Below are positions 1 to 8,730 of a stretch of DNA of 64,000 bases, one piece after another. The notes beneath the pieces were generated by a model. The model was not told the origin of the DNA. It ran no database searches and saw only the letters and a program-made list of their open reading frames with translations. The first letter of the stretch is position 1; each line of letters begins with the position of its first letter. Source of the DNA: Allobosea lathyri (GTDB taxonomy: Bacteria > Pseudomonadota > Alphaproteobacteria > Rhizobiales > Beijerinckiaceae); NCBI RefSeq assembly GCF_900108245.1, contig NZ_FNUY01000001.1, forward strand, positions 1 to 64,000, in the 5' to 3' direction. Position numbers and translations under genes: made by a program.

Positions 1-506
<506 letters not shown>

Positions 507-527
507 GTCGGTATCCCTGATGTTGCT

Positions 528-1478
528 TCAGATGACGCGGCGCGGATCGAGCGCGTCGCGAAGGCCGTCGCCGATGAAATTGATCGACAGCACGGTGAGG
601 AAGATGGCGGCGCCGGGGAACAGCGCCCAATGCGGCGCGGAATCGAGATGATCCTTGGCGTCGAACAGCAGCCGGCCCCAGGTCGGGATGTCCGGCGGGA
701 AGCCCAGCCCGAGGAAGGACAGGGTCGATTCGGCGATGATCGCCGAGGAGACCTCGATGGTCGAGGCGACGATGACCGGGCCGATCGCATTGGGCAGGAT
801 GTGGCGAACCATCTGCCGCATCTTGGTGGCGCCCGACGCACGCGCGGCCTCGACGAATTCCTTCTCGCGCAGCGAGAGGAACTGGGCCCGCACCAGCCGC
901 GCCACCGGCATCCAGCGCAAGCCGCCGATGACCACGACGATCAGCACGAAGACGCCGCCCTCCACCCCGAAGGCAGCCTTCAGCTGCTCGCGGAAGAGAT
1001 AGATGATCAGCAGCAACAGCGGCAGCTGCGGCAGCGAAAGGAACAGATCGGTCACCCACATCAGGATCGGGTCGACGATCCTGCGCGACATGCCGGCCAG
1101 CGCGCCGATGCAGACGCCGACTGTCGTGGCCACCACCATGGCGGCCAGCCCGACCGCGAGCGAAATGCGGCCGCCATACATCATGCGCGCCAGGATATCC
1201 TGGCCGAGATCATCCGTGCCGAAGGGATGGTTGAGCGAGGGACGCTGAAGCTGCGCCGTGAAGTCGATCTCGTTGATCGGCACAGGCCAGAGCCATGGCC
1301 CGATCACGACCCCCAGGATGAGCAGGCTGAGGATGACCGTGCTCGCCATGGCCAGGCGATGCTGGCGAAAGCGTCGCCAGGTCTCGCGGCCTGGCGAGAT
1401 CACTTTGGCCGTAGTCACTGCGCCCAACACAGGATCAGCTGAAGGAGATGCGAGGGTCGAGCCAGCCATAAAGGACAT
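528..1478 (-). CDS. Peptide-type ABC transporter permease (DppC/OppC-like)
   Basis: A 316-residue inner-membrane permease. The N-terminal cytoplasmic stretch leads into one membrane helix (about 38-58), a periplasmic segment with the DppC-typical HPFGTDDLGQDILARMMYG, then the five-helix permease core. The EAA loop is seen around EFVEAARASGATKMRQMVRHILPN. The C-terminus GDGLRDALDPR is characteristic of the family. The start overlaps the end of the upstream permease by 44 bp; a second Met three codons in (1469) is an alternative. It pairs with the DppB-like protein to form the channel of the first ABC system. Confidence 0.92.
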   Translation of the reverse strand: MSFMAGSTLASPSADPVLGAVTTAKVISPGRETWRRFRQHRLAMASTVILSLLILGVVIGPWLWPVPINEIDFTAQLQRPSLNHPFGTDDLGQDILARMMYGGRISLAVGLAAMVVATTVGVCIGALAGMSRRIVDPILMWVTDLFLSLPQLPLLLLIIYLFREQLKAAFGVEGGVFVLIVVVIGGLRWMPVARLVRAQFLSLREKEFVEAARASGATKMRQMVRHILPNAIGPVIVASTIEVSSAIIAESTLSFLGLGFPPDIPTWGRLLFDAKDHLDSAPHWALFPGAAIFLTVLSINFIGDGLRDALDPRRVI

Positions 1479-2394
1479 CCGCGATAAGATTGAAAATGAC
1501 GACCAGGCAGGCGAAGACGAAAGTCACGGCCATGATCACCGGGGTATCGTTGGCGAGGATCGCGTCGATCAGCAGCGAGCCGATGCCGGGAACGCGAAAG
1601 ATCTGCTCGGTGACGATGGCGCCACCGAAGACAGCCGGCATCTGCAGCGCGACCAGCGTGACCACAGGGATCAGCGCGTTGCGCGTGATATGGCGCAGCG
1701 TCACGGTCTTTTCGCCCAGGCCCTTGGCGCGGGCGGTCGTGACATAGTCGAGCCGGATCACGTCCAGCACCGCCGAGCGCACATAACGGGTGTAGGACGC
1801 CGCCTGGAACAGCCCGAGCACGCAGATCGGCATGATCGCCTGACGGAACATCTCCCAATACCAGCGCCAGCCGGTCGCCGCGATGTCGGAGCGGTAGACG
1901 AAGGGGAACCAGTCGAGCGACACCGAGAAGATCAGGATGAAAAGCAGGCCGGTGAAGAAGGTCGGCAGCGAGAATCCCACGAAAGCCAGCGTGTTGGCGA
2001 TCTGGTCGAAGACCGAATAGGGCCGGGTCGCCGCGTAGATGCCGACCGGAAGCGCGATGCAGAGCGCCAGGATTTGCGAGGAACCGACGACGAAGAGCGT
2101 GGTCGGGACGCGCTGCAGGATGAGCGTGTCGACATTGATGCGGCTGGCGAAGGAGAAACCCCAATCGCCCTGAGCCATCGCGCCCAGCCAGCGCAGATAA
2201 CGCACCATGATCGGGTCGTTCAGGCCGAAGCTGGCGCGGATCGCCTCGCGGACTTCAGGCGGCACATTGGGATTGGTCGCCATTTCCGAGAACGGATCGC
2301 CCGGCGCGAGCGCCAGCACCGTGAACAGGATCAGGCTGATGCCGAGAAGGCTCGGAATCGCGATCAGCAAGCGCCTTAGCAGGTAAGTAGCCAT
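1435..2394 (-). CDS. Peptide-type ABC transporter permease (DppB/OppB-like)
   Basis: 319 residues with the canonical DppB N-terminus MATYLLRRLLIAIPSLLGISL (first helix), a short LAPGDP motif, and the periplasmic region carrying RASFGLNDPIMVRYLRWL. Five further helices include the EAA loop DYVTTARAKGLGEKTVTLRHITRNALIP. The C-terminus YGWLDPRI is family-typical. It is the first permease gene after the binding-protein gene (gap 2395-2553), and that gap holds two strong stem-loops. Forms a heterodimer with the next product. Confidence 0.93.
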   Translation of the reverse strand: MATYLLRRLLIAIPSLLGISLILFTVLALAPGDPFSEMATNPNVPPEVREAIRASFGLNDPIMVRYLRWLGAMAQGDWGFSFASRINVDTLILQRVPTTLFVVGSSQILALCIALPVGIYAATRPYSVFDQIANTLAFVGFSLPTFFTGLLFILIFSVSLDWFPFVYRSDIAATGWRWYWEMFRQAIMPICVLGLFQAASYTRYVRSAVLDVIRLDYVTTARAKGLGEKTVTLRHITRNALIPVVTLVALQMPAVFGGAIVTEQIFRVPGIGSLLIDAILANDTPVIMAVTFVFACLVVIFNLIADVLYGWLDPRISFS

Positions 2395-2473
2395 ATTTTA
2401 CGTCTCTTTGAGCCTGCGTTCAGGCGCCGCTGGCTTGAGGGGACCGTCGACCGGCGCCCATTTTACACGAAAT

Positions 2474-2543
2474 GGTCCGGCTCCGTTTTGATGCGGAGCC
2501 GGATGGCCCCTTACACGGCCTTTGATGGCGGCGTAAGGGGCGT
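2474..2543 (-). promoter_or_regulatory. Two consecutive stem-loops between binding-protein and permease genes
   Basis: Two perfect inverted repeats are visible: 2506-2514 with 2533-2541 (9 bp arms, GCCCCTTAC type) and 2476-2485 with 2494-2503 (10 bp arms, TCCGGCTCCG type, 8 nt loop). On the minus-strand transcript both follow the binding-protein stop codon and precede the permease. No U-run follows, so a classic intrinsic terminator is unlikely. Such structures usually protect the upstream message from 3' exonucleases or attenuate read-through, giving more binding protein than permease. The function is inferred. Confidence 0.6.
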
Positions 2544-2553
2544 GCCTGCAGGA

Positions 2554-4344
2554 TCAGCTACGATACCAGGCAGCCAGGTTCCAGGTATCGACATCCCAGC
2601 CGCTGTGGTCGTGCGTCAGGTTGTTGACCGACGCGGCGACGCGGGTGCGCGACAGCAGCGGCAGGATGATGTTCGCCTCGCAGAAGATCTCGTTGACCTT
2701 GATCAGAAGCGCGGCGCGCTTGACCGGGTCGAGCTCCTTCTGGGCGGCCTTGTAGGCCTCGTCTGCAGCCGGGTCGGAGTAGCGCGAGACGTTGCGGCCC
2801 AGCCACTTGTTCTCCTTGGTCGCGACCTCCCAGGAGGTGAACTGGTTGAGGAAGCGCTCCGGATCGGGCTGCGGCTGGGTCGTCGTATACATCTCCATGT
2901 CGACATAGAGCTTGGTGTAGGTGTCGGGGTTCGCCACATCCGAGGAGAAGAACACCGAGGCCGTCACCGACTTGAGTTCCAGATCGATGCCGGCGCGCTG
3001 GCAGGCCTGCTTGATGATGGCCTGGGTCTTCTGGCGCGGCGCGTTGATCGAGGTCTGGAAGACGTATTTGAGCTTCTTGCCGTCCTTCTCGCGGATGCCG
3101 TCGGCGCCCTTCTTGTAGCCGGCGTCGTCGAGGATCTTGTTGGCCTTGTCGATGCTGAATTCGTATTTCAGCTTCTGCGACTTGAACTGCTTGGGCTCGT
3201 TGACGAAGCTCGCCGTCGCAATGCCGCCGCGGCCATAGATGAACTTCTGGACGGAGTCGCGGTCGATCAGCAGGTTGATCGCTTCGCGCACCTTCGGATC
3301 CGAAAGCGTCGGATGCTTGGTCTTGACGCTGGAGCGCTCGCCATCGACCTCGGTCCAGGGATCGGTCGGGTTCAGGATGATGAACTCGATATCACCAGAG
3401 ACAACCGCGCTGATCTTGCCGCGCCCGCCCGTCTCCATGCGCTTGAGGACTTCATCCTCGACCTGGAGATTCCAGGCATAGTCGAATTCCCCGGTCTGCA
3501 GCACGGCGCGCGCCGCAGACACCGCATCGCCGCCGCCCTTGACTTCGAGCGTGTCGAAATGCGGCTGGTTCTTGACGTGATAGTCGGTGAAGCGCTCGGC
3601 CGTGATGATGTCGCCGGGCTTGAAGTCGACGAACTTGTAAGGGCCGGTGCCGACGGGCTTCAGGTTGGCCGGGGCCTCGCGCGATTTGGCGCCCTTATAC
3701 TCGCCGAAATGATGCTTGGGCAGGATCTGGCCGGTGACGCCGACAAAGGCGTCGGCCCAGAACGGCGTCGCTTCCTTGAAGACGATCTTGACGGTGTGCT
3801 CGTCGACCTTGGTAACCGTGATGTCCTTGTAGGCGCCGGTGGTATAGGCGGCGGTCGCAGGATCGGCGGCATATTCCCAGGTGAAGACGACGTCGTCGGC
3901 GGTCAGGGGCTTGCCGTCATGCCATTTCACGCCCTGCTTGATCTTCCAGATGACTTCCTTGCCATCCGCGGAGAGGCCGCCATTCGTCTTGCTGGGAATC
4001 TCGGCGGCGAGCTGCGGGATCAGGTTGCCTTCCTTGTCCCAGCCGGCGAGCGGCTCGAAGAAGATGCGCGAGGCGATCTGGTCCTTGGTGCCCGAGGCGA
4101 AATGCGGGTTCAGCAGGGTGGGGGCCTGCCAGAGCAGGATCTTGAGCGGCCCGCCGCCGCCGGCCTTGGTCGGCTTGTACTCGACGGTGGCGTTCTGCGC
4201 CATTGCGACGCCGTTGAAAGCCAGCATCTGGTTGGCGAGCGGGGCGGCCAGGCCGACCGCCGCTACCTTTTGTATGAAGGAGCGTCGCGACAGCGCGCCA
4301 TCCTTCACATTCGCGATCAGTCGTCGCAAATCCTGTTCGTTCAT
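2554..4344 (-). CDS. Peptide ABC transporter substrate-binding protein (family 5), Tat-type signal
   Basis: 596 residues from the ATG at 4344, chosen because GGAGG lies just upstream and the ORF's longer 5' part lacks family similarity. The leader has a twin-arginine motif (LSRRSFIQK, residues 19-27), a hydrophobic core and a likely AMA-Q cleavage near residue 49, so export by the Tat route is likely. The mature part is a solute-binding protein family 5 fold: a ligand-lobe start with LNPHFASGTKDQ, the family motif WHDGKPLTADDVVFTWEY and a C-terminal ILPLLSRTRV region. First gene of the minus-strand importer operon. Substrate unknown. Confidence 0.92.
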   Translation of the reverse strand: MNEQDLRRLIANVKDGALSRRSFIQKVAAVGLAAPLANQMLAFNGVAMAQNATVEYKPTKAGGGGPLKILLWQAPTLLNPHFASGTKDQIASRIFFEPLAGWDKEGNLIPQLAAEIPSKTNGGLSADGKEVIWKIKQGVKWHDGKPLTADDVVFTWEYAADPATAAYTTGAYKDITVTKVDEHTVKIVFKEATPFWADAFVGVTGQILPKHHFGEYKGAKSREAPANLKPVGTGPYKFVDFKPGDIITAERFTDYHVKNQPHFDTLEVKGGGDAVSAARAVLQTGEFDYAWNLQVEDEVLKRMETGGRGKISAVVSGDIEFIILNPTDPWTEVDGERSSVKTKHPTLSDPKVREAINLLIDRDSVQKFIYGRGGIATASFVNEPKQFKSQKLKYEFSIDKANKILDDAGYKKGADGIREKDGKKLKYVFQTSINAPRQKTQAIIKQACQRAGIDLELKSVTASVFFSSDVANPDTYTKLYVDMEMYTTTQPQPDPERFLNQFTSWEVATKENKWLGRNVSRYSDPAADEAYKAAQKELDPVKRAALLIKVNEIFCEANIILPLLSRTRVAASVNNLTHDHSGWDVDTWNLAAWYRS

Positions 4345-4764
4345 GAATATGCCTCCGCATGTAAGCCAGGTACCGAAATCGCGGCGGTTATTGCGCCATT
4401 TTTTCATTCGGGCCTTCAGCAAGGCATGTGCCAACCGATGCGTCAACTGTGCAGCGCAGGGCAGACGCGCGTTCACGGCAAGGCGATATCCCCGCTTATG
4501 CCTCATTATACAGCACAGGGCGCACGCCAGGAGGCGATTGAGGGTGCAGCGACGCGGTGCGGCGATTTGCCCGGCTTCTACCAATTGCTGTGAACAGAAG
4601 GTTTCACGCACCGCATGCCGAGGTGCCACGGTCGCGCTGCGCCTTTATATCGGCCGCCTTGACTTCGTCCTGCTTAAAACGGAATGTTTATTCCAATAAT
4701 CAGGAAATCAAAAAATTCCTGCCGTTTTGCACTTCGGGGAGATGTGCGCCTGGTGTCCGACTCC
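4345..4764. other. Divergent intergenic region between the first ABC operon and the SDR/iol-like/afu operon
   Basis: 420 bp without a convincing gene. In-frame extensions of both flanking genes into this space have no family similarity. The right part (4655-4720) is AT-rich relative to its surroundings and holds a TTGACT element (4659-4664) and the palindrome described at 4681-4694. A second, looser inverted repeat GGAA-N9-TTCC lies at 4703-4719. The left part carries the GGAGG ribosome binding site of the binding protein. No RNA gene recognised. Confidence 0.6.
4681..4694. promoter_or_regulatory. GGAA-N6-TTCC palindrome, candidate IolR-type operator
   Basis: The sequence GGAATGTTTATTCC is an inverted repeat (GGAAT/ATTCC, 4 nt spacer), placed about 70 bp before the first gene of the SDR/inositol dehydrogenase operon and 17-30 bp after a TTGACT element. 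As I recall, the RpiR-family repressor IolR of Sinorhizobium meliloti was assigned the site GGAA-N6-TTCC, which this matches exactly. No regulator gene is encoded nearby, so the repressor would act in trans. The match is short, and the assignment is an inference strengthened by the inositol-like enzymes downstream. Confidence 0.45.
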
Positions 4765-5553
4765 ATGCCATTCAGCCGTAATCTCGACGGCAAAGCCGCA
4801 ATCGTGACCGGCGGCAGCCAGGGGCTTGGCGAGGCGATCGCGCGCGAATTCGCGGCTCGCGGCGTGTTGTCCTTGCTTCTGACCGGGCGCAATCGCGAAC
4901 GGGGCGAGGCCGTTGCCGCGAGCCTGAAGGCCGATGGCTGCGACGCTCGCTTCCATGCCGTCGATCTTGCCGATCTCGCTGGAGTCAGGACCATCGTTCC
5001 CGCTGCCGAGCAGGCCTTCGGGCGGCTCGATATCCTGGTGAATGCGGCTGGCGACACCGATCGCGGCACGATCTTCGACACCTCGCCCGAGCTCTACGAG
5101 CGGATCATGGCGGTCAATCTGCGCGCGCCGTTCTTCCTGATCCAGGATGCGGCCGAAATGATGCGTCGCCAGAAGATCGAGGGCGCCATCGTCAATATCC
5201 AGTCGATGTCAGCCCATGGCGGGCAGCCCTTCCTGTCCGCCTACAGCATCTCGAAGGGGGCGCTGGCGGCGTTGACCAAGAATGCCGCTTTCGGCCTGAT
5301 CTCGCAGCGCATCCGCGTCAACGGCCTGAATATCGGCTGGATGGCGACGCCCGGCGAAGATGCGATCATGCGCCGGCGCCATGGCGCACAGGATGGCTGG
5401 CTCGACGATGCAGCCGCCGGCCAGCCTTTCGGGCGCCTGCTCGATCCGCGCGAGGTCGCCAAGGCCGTGGCCTATCTGGCATCGCCGGAATCGGGGCTGA
5501 TGACCGGTGCCAATATCGATTTCGACCAGACGATCCTGGGCGCACATGATTGA
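4765..5553 (+). CDS. SDR-family NAD(P)-dependent dehydrogenase
   Basis: 262 residues of a classical short-chain dehydrogenase. It has the Rossmann motif TGGSQGLG (15-22), NAAG (93-96), a serine around residue 147 and the catalytic pair Tyr160/Lys164 in YSISKGAL. The C-terminal LASPESGLMTGANIDFDQ is typical. Start: the ATG at 4765 fits the family N-terminus (LDGKAAIVTGG). An in-frame GTG at 4753 is better spaced from a GGGGAG (4736-4741) and is a real alternative, giving four extra residues. First gene of a plus-strand cluster with an inositol dehydrogenase, a phosphatase and a sugar-phosphate-type importer, so a polyol or keto-cyclitol substrate is likely. The specific reaction is not known. 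Confidence 0.88.
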   Translation: MPFSRNLDGKAAIVTGGSQGLGEAIAREFAARGVLSLLLTGRNRERGEAVAASLKADGCDARFHAVDLADLAGVRTIVPAAEQAFGRLDILVNAAGDTDRGTIFDTSPELYERIMAVNLRAPFFLIQDAAEMMRRQKIEGAIVNIQSMSAHGGQPFLSAYSISKGALAALTKNAAFGLISQRIRVNGLNIGWMATPGEDAIMRRRHGAQDGWLDDAAAGQPFGRLLDPREVAKAVAYLASPESGLMTGANIDFDQTILGAHD

Positions 5554-5590
5554 CGGGGGCGAGACGATTCGCCCGGTGACAACAGGACAG

Positions 5591-6598
5591 ATGACGACGA
5601 TGCGAATGGGATTGCTGGGCGCGGGACGGATTGGCCGCATTCACGGGCTGAACGTGGCCGCCAGGGCCGATGCGAGCCTTGTCTCGGTGGGCGATGCGTC
5701 GCCGGAGGCAGCCGCTGCTTTGGCGGCATCTACGGGGGCGAAAACCGCAACCGCCGAGGCGATCATCAGCGATGCCTCTATCGACGCCATCCTGATCTGC
5801 ACGCCCACCGATACCCATGCCGACCTGATCGAAGCTGCCGTCTCCGCGGGCAAGGCCGTGTTCTGCGAGAAGCCTGTCGATCTCGACGCCGACCGCATCC
5901 GGCGCTGCCTGAAAGTTGTGGAGCGTTCCGGCAAGCCGCTGATGATCGGCTTCAACCGCCGTTTCGATCCGAATTTCGCCGCTCTCGAAAGCCGGCTGCG
6001 TGCCGGCGACGCTGGCGCGATCGAGATCGTCAGCGTGATCTCGCGCGATCCTTCGCCGCCGCCGGTCGATTATGTGAAGCGCTCGGGCGGGCTGTTCCGC
6101 GACATGATGATCCATGATTTCGACATGGCGCGCTTCCTGCTGGCCGAAGAGCCGGTCGAGGTCTTCGCGCTCGGCTCGGCTTTGGTCGATCCCGCGATCG
6201 GCGAGGCGGGCGATGTCGATACCGCGGCCGTGCTGATGAAGACGGCCTCGGGCCGGATCGCGCAGATCTCCAATTCGCGCCGGGCGACCTATGGCTACGA
6301 TCAGCGCATCGAGGTCCACGGCTCCAAGGGCATGCTGCGCGCCGGCAACATCCACGAGACCACCGTCGAGATCGCGACAGGTGCCGGCTTCCGGGCCGAT
6401 CCGGTGCAGAACTTCTTCCTCGAACGCTACGCGGCAGCCTACCGGGCCGAGCTCGACGCGTTCATCGCGGCCTGCAAAGGCGGCAAGGCGGCGACGCCGT
6501 CGGGCCTCGACGGGCTCAAGGCCCAGATCCTGGCCGACGCCGCGACGGAATCGGCACGTACCGGCAAGCCGGTTTCCGTGACGCTGGGAGCATTGTGA
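5591..6598 (+). CDS. iolG: Gfo/Idh/MocA oxidoreductase, inositol 2-dehydrogenase-like
   Basis: 335 residues. The N-terminal NAD-binding Rossmann domain has GLLGAGRIGRIHG, the catalytic EKP motif is in CEKPVDLD (about 93-95), and GFNRRFDPNF follows. The substrate domain carries RSGGLFRDMMIHDFDMARF with the catalytic His near 175. These stretches are the ones normally seen in myo-inositol 2-dehydrogenases (myo-inositol + NAD -> scyllo-inosose). I chose the ATG at 5591; a longer ORF begins at 5507 but overlaps the SDR gene and adds non-family sequence. No iolBCDE genes accompany it, so the true substrate may be another cyclitol or sugar. Its stop overlaps the next gene's start (GTGA). Confidence 0.8.
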   Translation: MTTMRMGLLGAGRIGRIHGLNVAARADASLVSVGDASPEAAAALAASTGAKTATAEAIISDASIDAILICTPTDTHADLIEAAVSAGKAVFCEKPVDLDADRIRRCLKVVERSGKPLMIGFNRRFDPNFAALESRLRAGDAGAIEIVSVISRDPSPPPVDYVKRSGGLFRDMMIHDFDMARFLLAEEPVEVFALGSALVDPAIGEAGDVDTAAVLMKTASGRIAQISNSRRATYGYDQRIEVHGSKGMLRAGNIHETTVEIATGAGFRADPVQNFFLERYAAAYRAELDAFIAACKGGKAATPSGLDGLKAQILADAATESARTGKPVSVTLGAL

Positions 6599-7383
6599 TC
6601 ATGACGCCGGCCGAACTCGATCTGCGCCAATACGCCGTGCTCGGCCTCGTCACCGAGGCAAGCCGGATGGCGCTCGATTATTTCAACAAGCGCGACAGCC
6701 TCGGCATCACCATGAAGGGCGCGCAGGATTGGCTCACCGTCGCCGACGGGGCGGTCGAGGATTTCCTGCGCCAGCGCCTTGGCGTGCTGTTCCCCGGGGA
6801 TGCCGTCATCGGCGAGGAGGGCGGCGGGCAGGCCAGCGATAAGGTCTGGATCATCGATCCCATCGACGGCACCTCGAATTTCGCCCGGGGCGACCGCAAC
6901 TGGTGCGTTTCGATCGGCTTTCTGCTGAACGGCGTGCCCGAAATCGGCATCATCGCGGCCCCTGCGATGGAGGAGGTCTATGTCGGCCGGCGCGGTCGTG
7001 GCGCCACCATGAACGGCCAGCCGATCAAGGTCTCCGGCGCCAGCGACATCACCCGCGCCTATGTCGAGTTGGGCTGGTCGACGCGTGTGCCCGCGGCGAA
7101 CTACCTGCCGGTTATCGAGCGCGGCTATGCGGCCGGCGCCTCGATGAAGCGCTCGGGTTCGGGCGCGCTCGGCATCTGCCATGTCGCCAATGGCCGGTCG
7201 GAGGCTTACGCGGAGCTCCATATCAATGCCTGGGATGTCGCGGCCGGTGTGGTGATCGCCAGCGAAGCTGGCGCTACGATCAATGATTTCTTCGCCGGCG
7301 ATGCGATCGCCAAGGGCAATCCAATCCTGTGCTGTACGCCGGCCCTGGTCGGTCAGCTCCAGGCGATCACGGGGATCATTTAG
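6595..7383 (+). CDS. Inositol monophosphatase-family phosphatase
   Basis: 262 residues with the complete metal/phosphate site of the IMPase superfamily: GEEGG (Glu74-Glu75), IIDPIDGTSNF (88-96) and the C-terminal WDVAAGVVIASEAGA. The start is a GTG at 6595 in a GTGA overlap with the inositol dehydrogenase stop; an ATG two codons on (6601) is equally possible. It hydrolyses a phosphomonoester such as inositol-1-phosphate, histidinol phosphate or a sugar phosphate. Between an inositol-dehydrogenase-like gene and an AfuABC-type phosphorylated-sugar importer, it most plausibly dephosphorylates the imported compound before oxidation. That role is inference. Confidence 0.85.
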   Translation: MIMTPAELDLRQYAVLGLVTEASRMALDYFNKRDSLGITMKGAQDWLTVADGAVEDFLRQRLGVLFPGDAVIGEEGGGQASDKVWIIDPIDGTSNFARGDRNWCVSIGFLLNGVPEIGIIAAPAMEEVYVGRRGRGATMNGQPIKVSGASDITRAYVELGWSTRVPAANYLPVIERGYAAGASMKRSGSGALGICHVANGRSEAYAELHINAWDVAAGVVIASEAGATINDFFAGDAIAKGNPILCCTPALVGQLQAITGII

Positions 7384-7474
7384 CCAGCACGATAGCCGTT
7401 GATATTTCGACGAAAGTCGTCTCAGTTTCACACCAAAGACAGAAGAACGAAACGTTCTCATCAGGGAGGTTACC

Positions 7475-8512
7475 ATGCAGACCAAATCCTGGCTCAAGGC
7501 GGGCCTGTTCGCCGCGGTCGCCACCGCATCCTTCGCCGCCGTGCCGGCCCGGGCTCAAGGGGCGCTCGTGATGTATTGCGGCGTGCAGGAAGAATGGTGC
7601 CGCGCCATGTCCACGGCATTCGAGAAGGACACCGGCATCAAGGTCGCGATGACCCGCAAGTCCGCGGGCGAGATCTATGCCCAGCTCAAGGCTGAATCCG
7701 CCAATCCGCGCGGCGACATCTGGTGGGGTGGCACCGGCGATCCGCATCTCCAGGCGGCGGAAGAGGGGCTGACCCAGGAATATGAGTCCCCGGTCAACAA
7801 GGATCTGAACGACTGGGCAATCTCGCAATGGACCGCTGCCAAGAAGCGCTCGATCGGCATCTATGCCGGCGCGCTCGGCTTCGGCTTCAACACGCAGCAG
7901 ATCAAGCAGAAGGGCATTCCCGAGCCCAAATGCTGGGCCGATCTGCTCAACGCCAAGCTGAAGGACGACGTACAGGTCGCCGACCCCAATTCCTCGGGCA
8001 CGGCCTACAACCTGCTCGCGACCGTCGTTCAACTGATGGGCGAGGATAAGGGCTTCGAATATCTCAAGGCCCTGCACAAGAACATCAGCCAGTACACCAA
8101 GTCGGGCGCAGCGCCCGCCAAGGCCGCGAGCCTGGGCGAGACCGCGGTCGGCATCGTCTTCATCCATGACGCGGTGGTCTTTGCCGTGCAGGGCGACCCG
8201 ATCAAGCCCGTGGCGCCTTGCGAGGGCACTGGATACGAGATCGGCTCCATGTCGATCGTCAAGGGCGCGCGCAATCTCGACAACGCCAAGAAGTTCTATG
8301 ACTGGGCCCTGACGCCTGCCGCCCAGGCCCTGGCCGCTCCGGCGAAATCCTATCAGGTGCCCTCGAACAAGAACGCGCCGGTGCCGGCCCAATCGCCGAA
8401 AATGTCGGAGATGAAGCTGATCAACTACGACTTCGTGAAATACGGCTCCTCGGCCGAGCGCAATCGCCTGCTCGCGAAATGGGACAAGGAAGTGAAGGCG
8501 CTGCCGAAATAA
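7475..8512 (+). CDS. afuA: AfuA-like ABC substrate-binding protein (sugar-phosphate type)
   Basis: 345 residues with a Sec signal peptide (cleavage after PARAQ, about residue 28) and a strong GGGAGG ribosome site. The mature protein belongs to the periplasmic binding class often labelled ferric-iron-binding. Several segments match what I know of AfuA rather than FbpA: GDIWWGGTGDPH, the HKNISQYTKSG-like stretch and PCEGTGYEIG followed by KGARNLDNAKKF. AfuABC of Actinobacillus and Citrobacter is established as a hexose/heptose-phosphate importer, not an iron importer. Phosphate-sugar binding here is therefore the better guess and fits the adjacent phosphatase. The exact ligand is unknown. Confidence 0.78.
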   Translation: MQTKSWLKAGLFAAVATASFAAVPARAQGALVMYCGVQEEWCRAMSTAFEKDTGIKVAMTRKSAGEIYAQLKAESANPRGDIWWGGTGDPHLQAAEEGLTQEYESPVNKDLNDWAISQWTAAKKRSIGIYAGALGFGFNTQQIKQKGIPEPKCWADLLNAKLKDDVQVADPNSSGTAYNLLATVVQLMGEDKGFEYLKALHKNISQYTKSGAAPAKAASLGETAVGIVFIHDAVVFAVQGDPIKPVAPCEGTGYEIGSMSIVKGARNLDNAKKFYDWALTPAAQALAAPAKSYQVPSNKNAPVPAQSPKMSEMKLINYDFVKYGSSAERNRLLAKWDKEVKALPK

Positions 8513-8550
8513 GGCAAGGAACGGTCACGGCGTTTCCATCGGAACCACCG

Positions 8551-8643
8551 CCGTCATCCCGAACGCAGCGAAGCGGAGATTCGGGATCCATCGTGGAGCG
8601 CCACCGCCCTTCGATGGATCCCGGGTCAAGCCCGGGATGACGG
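8551..8643. repeat. Palindromic intergenic repeat, family A (copy 1), in the afuA-afuB gap
   Basis: An imperfect inverted repeat with ends CCGTCATCCC and GGGATGACGG and an internal ATCCATCG/CGATGGAT arm. The same family recurs at 20802-20923, 27511-27619 and 39653-39764. It lies between the binding-protein and permease genes of the operon. Confidence 0.85.
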
Positions 8644-8730
8644 CGACGGTTCTGTCGTAAAATCAGATCTGTGGTCGCAAAAGCCGTCATAATCGGCGGG
8701 CCACAAGTGAAATGAGGGGACAGGGCAAGG

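Noticed and set aside
2488..4593. 701-residue plus-strand reading frame opposite the first substrate-binding protein
   Set aside because: Mirror of the binding-protein codons in high-GC DNA, with no recognisable domain; the minus strand has a signal peptide and family 5 motifs.
4703..4719. Second GGAA...TTCC inverted repeat near the iolG-like operon
   Set aside because: The spacer is 9 bp, not 6, and the centre is an A-run, so I do not count it as an IolR-type site.
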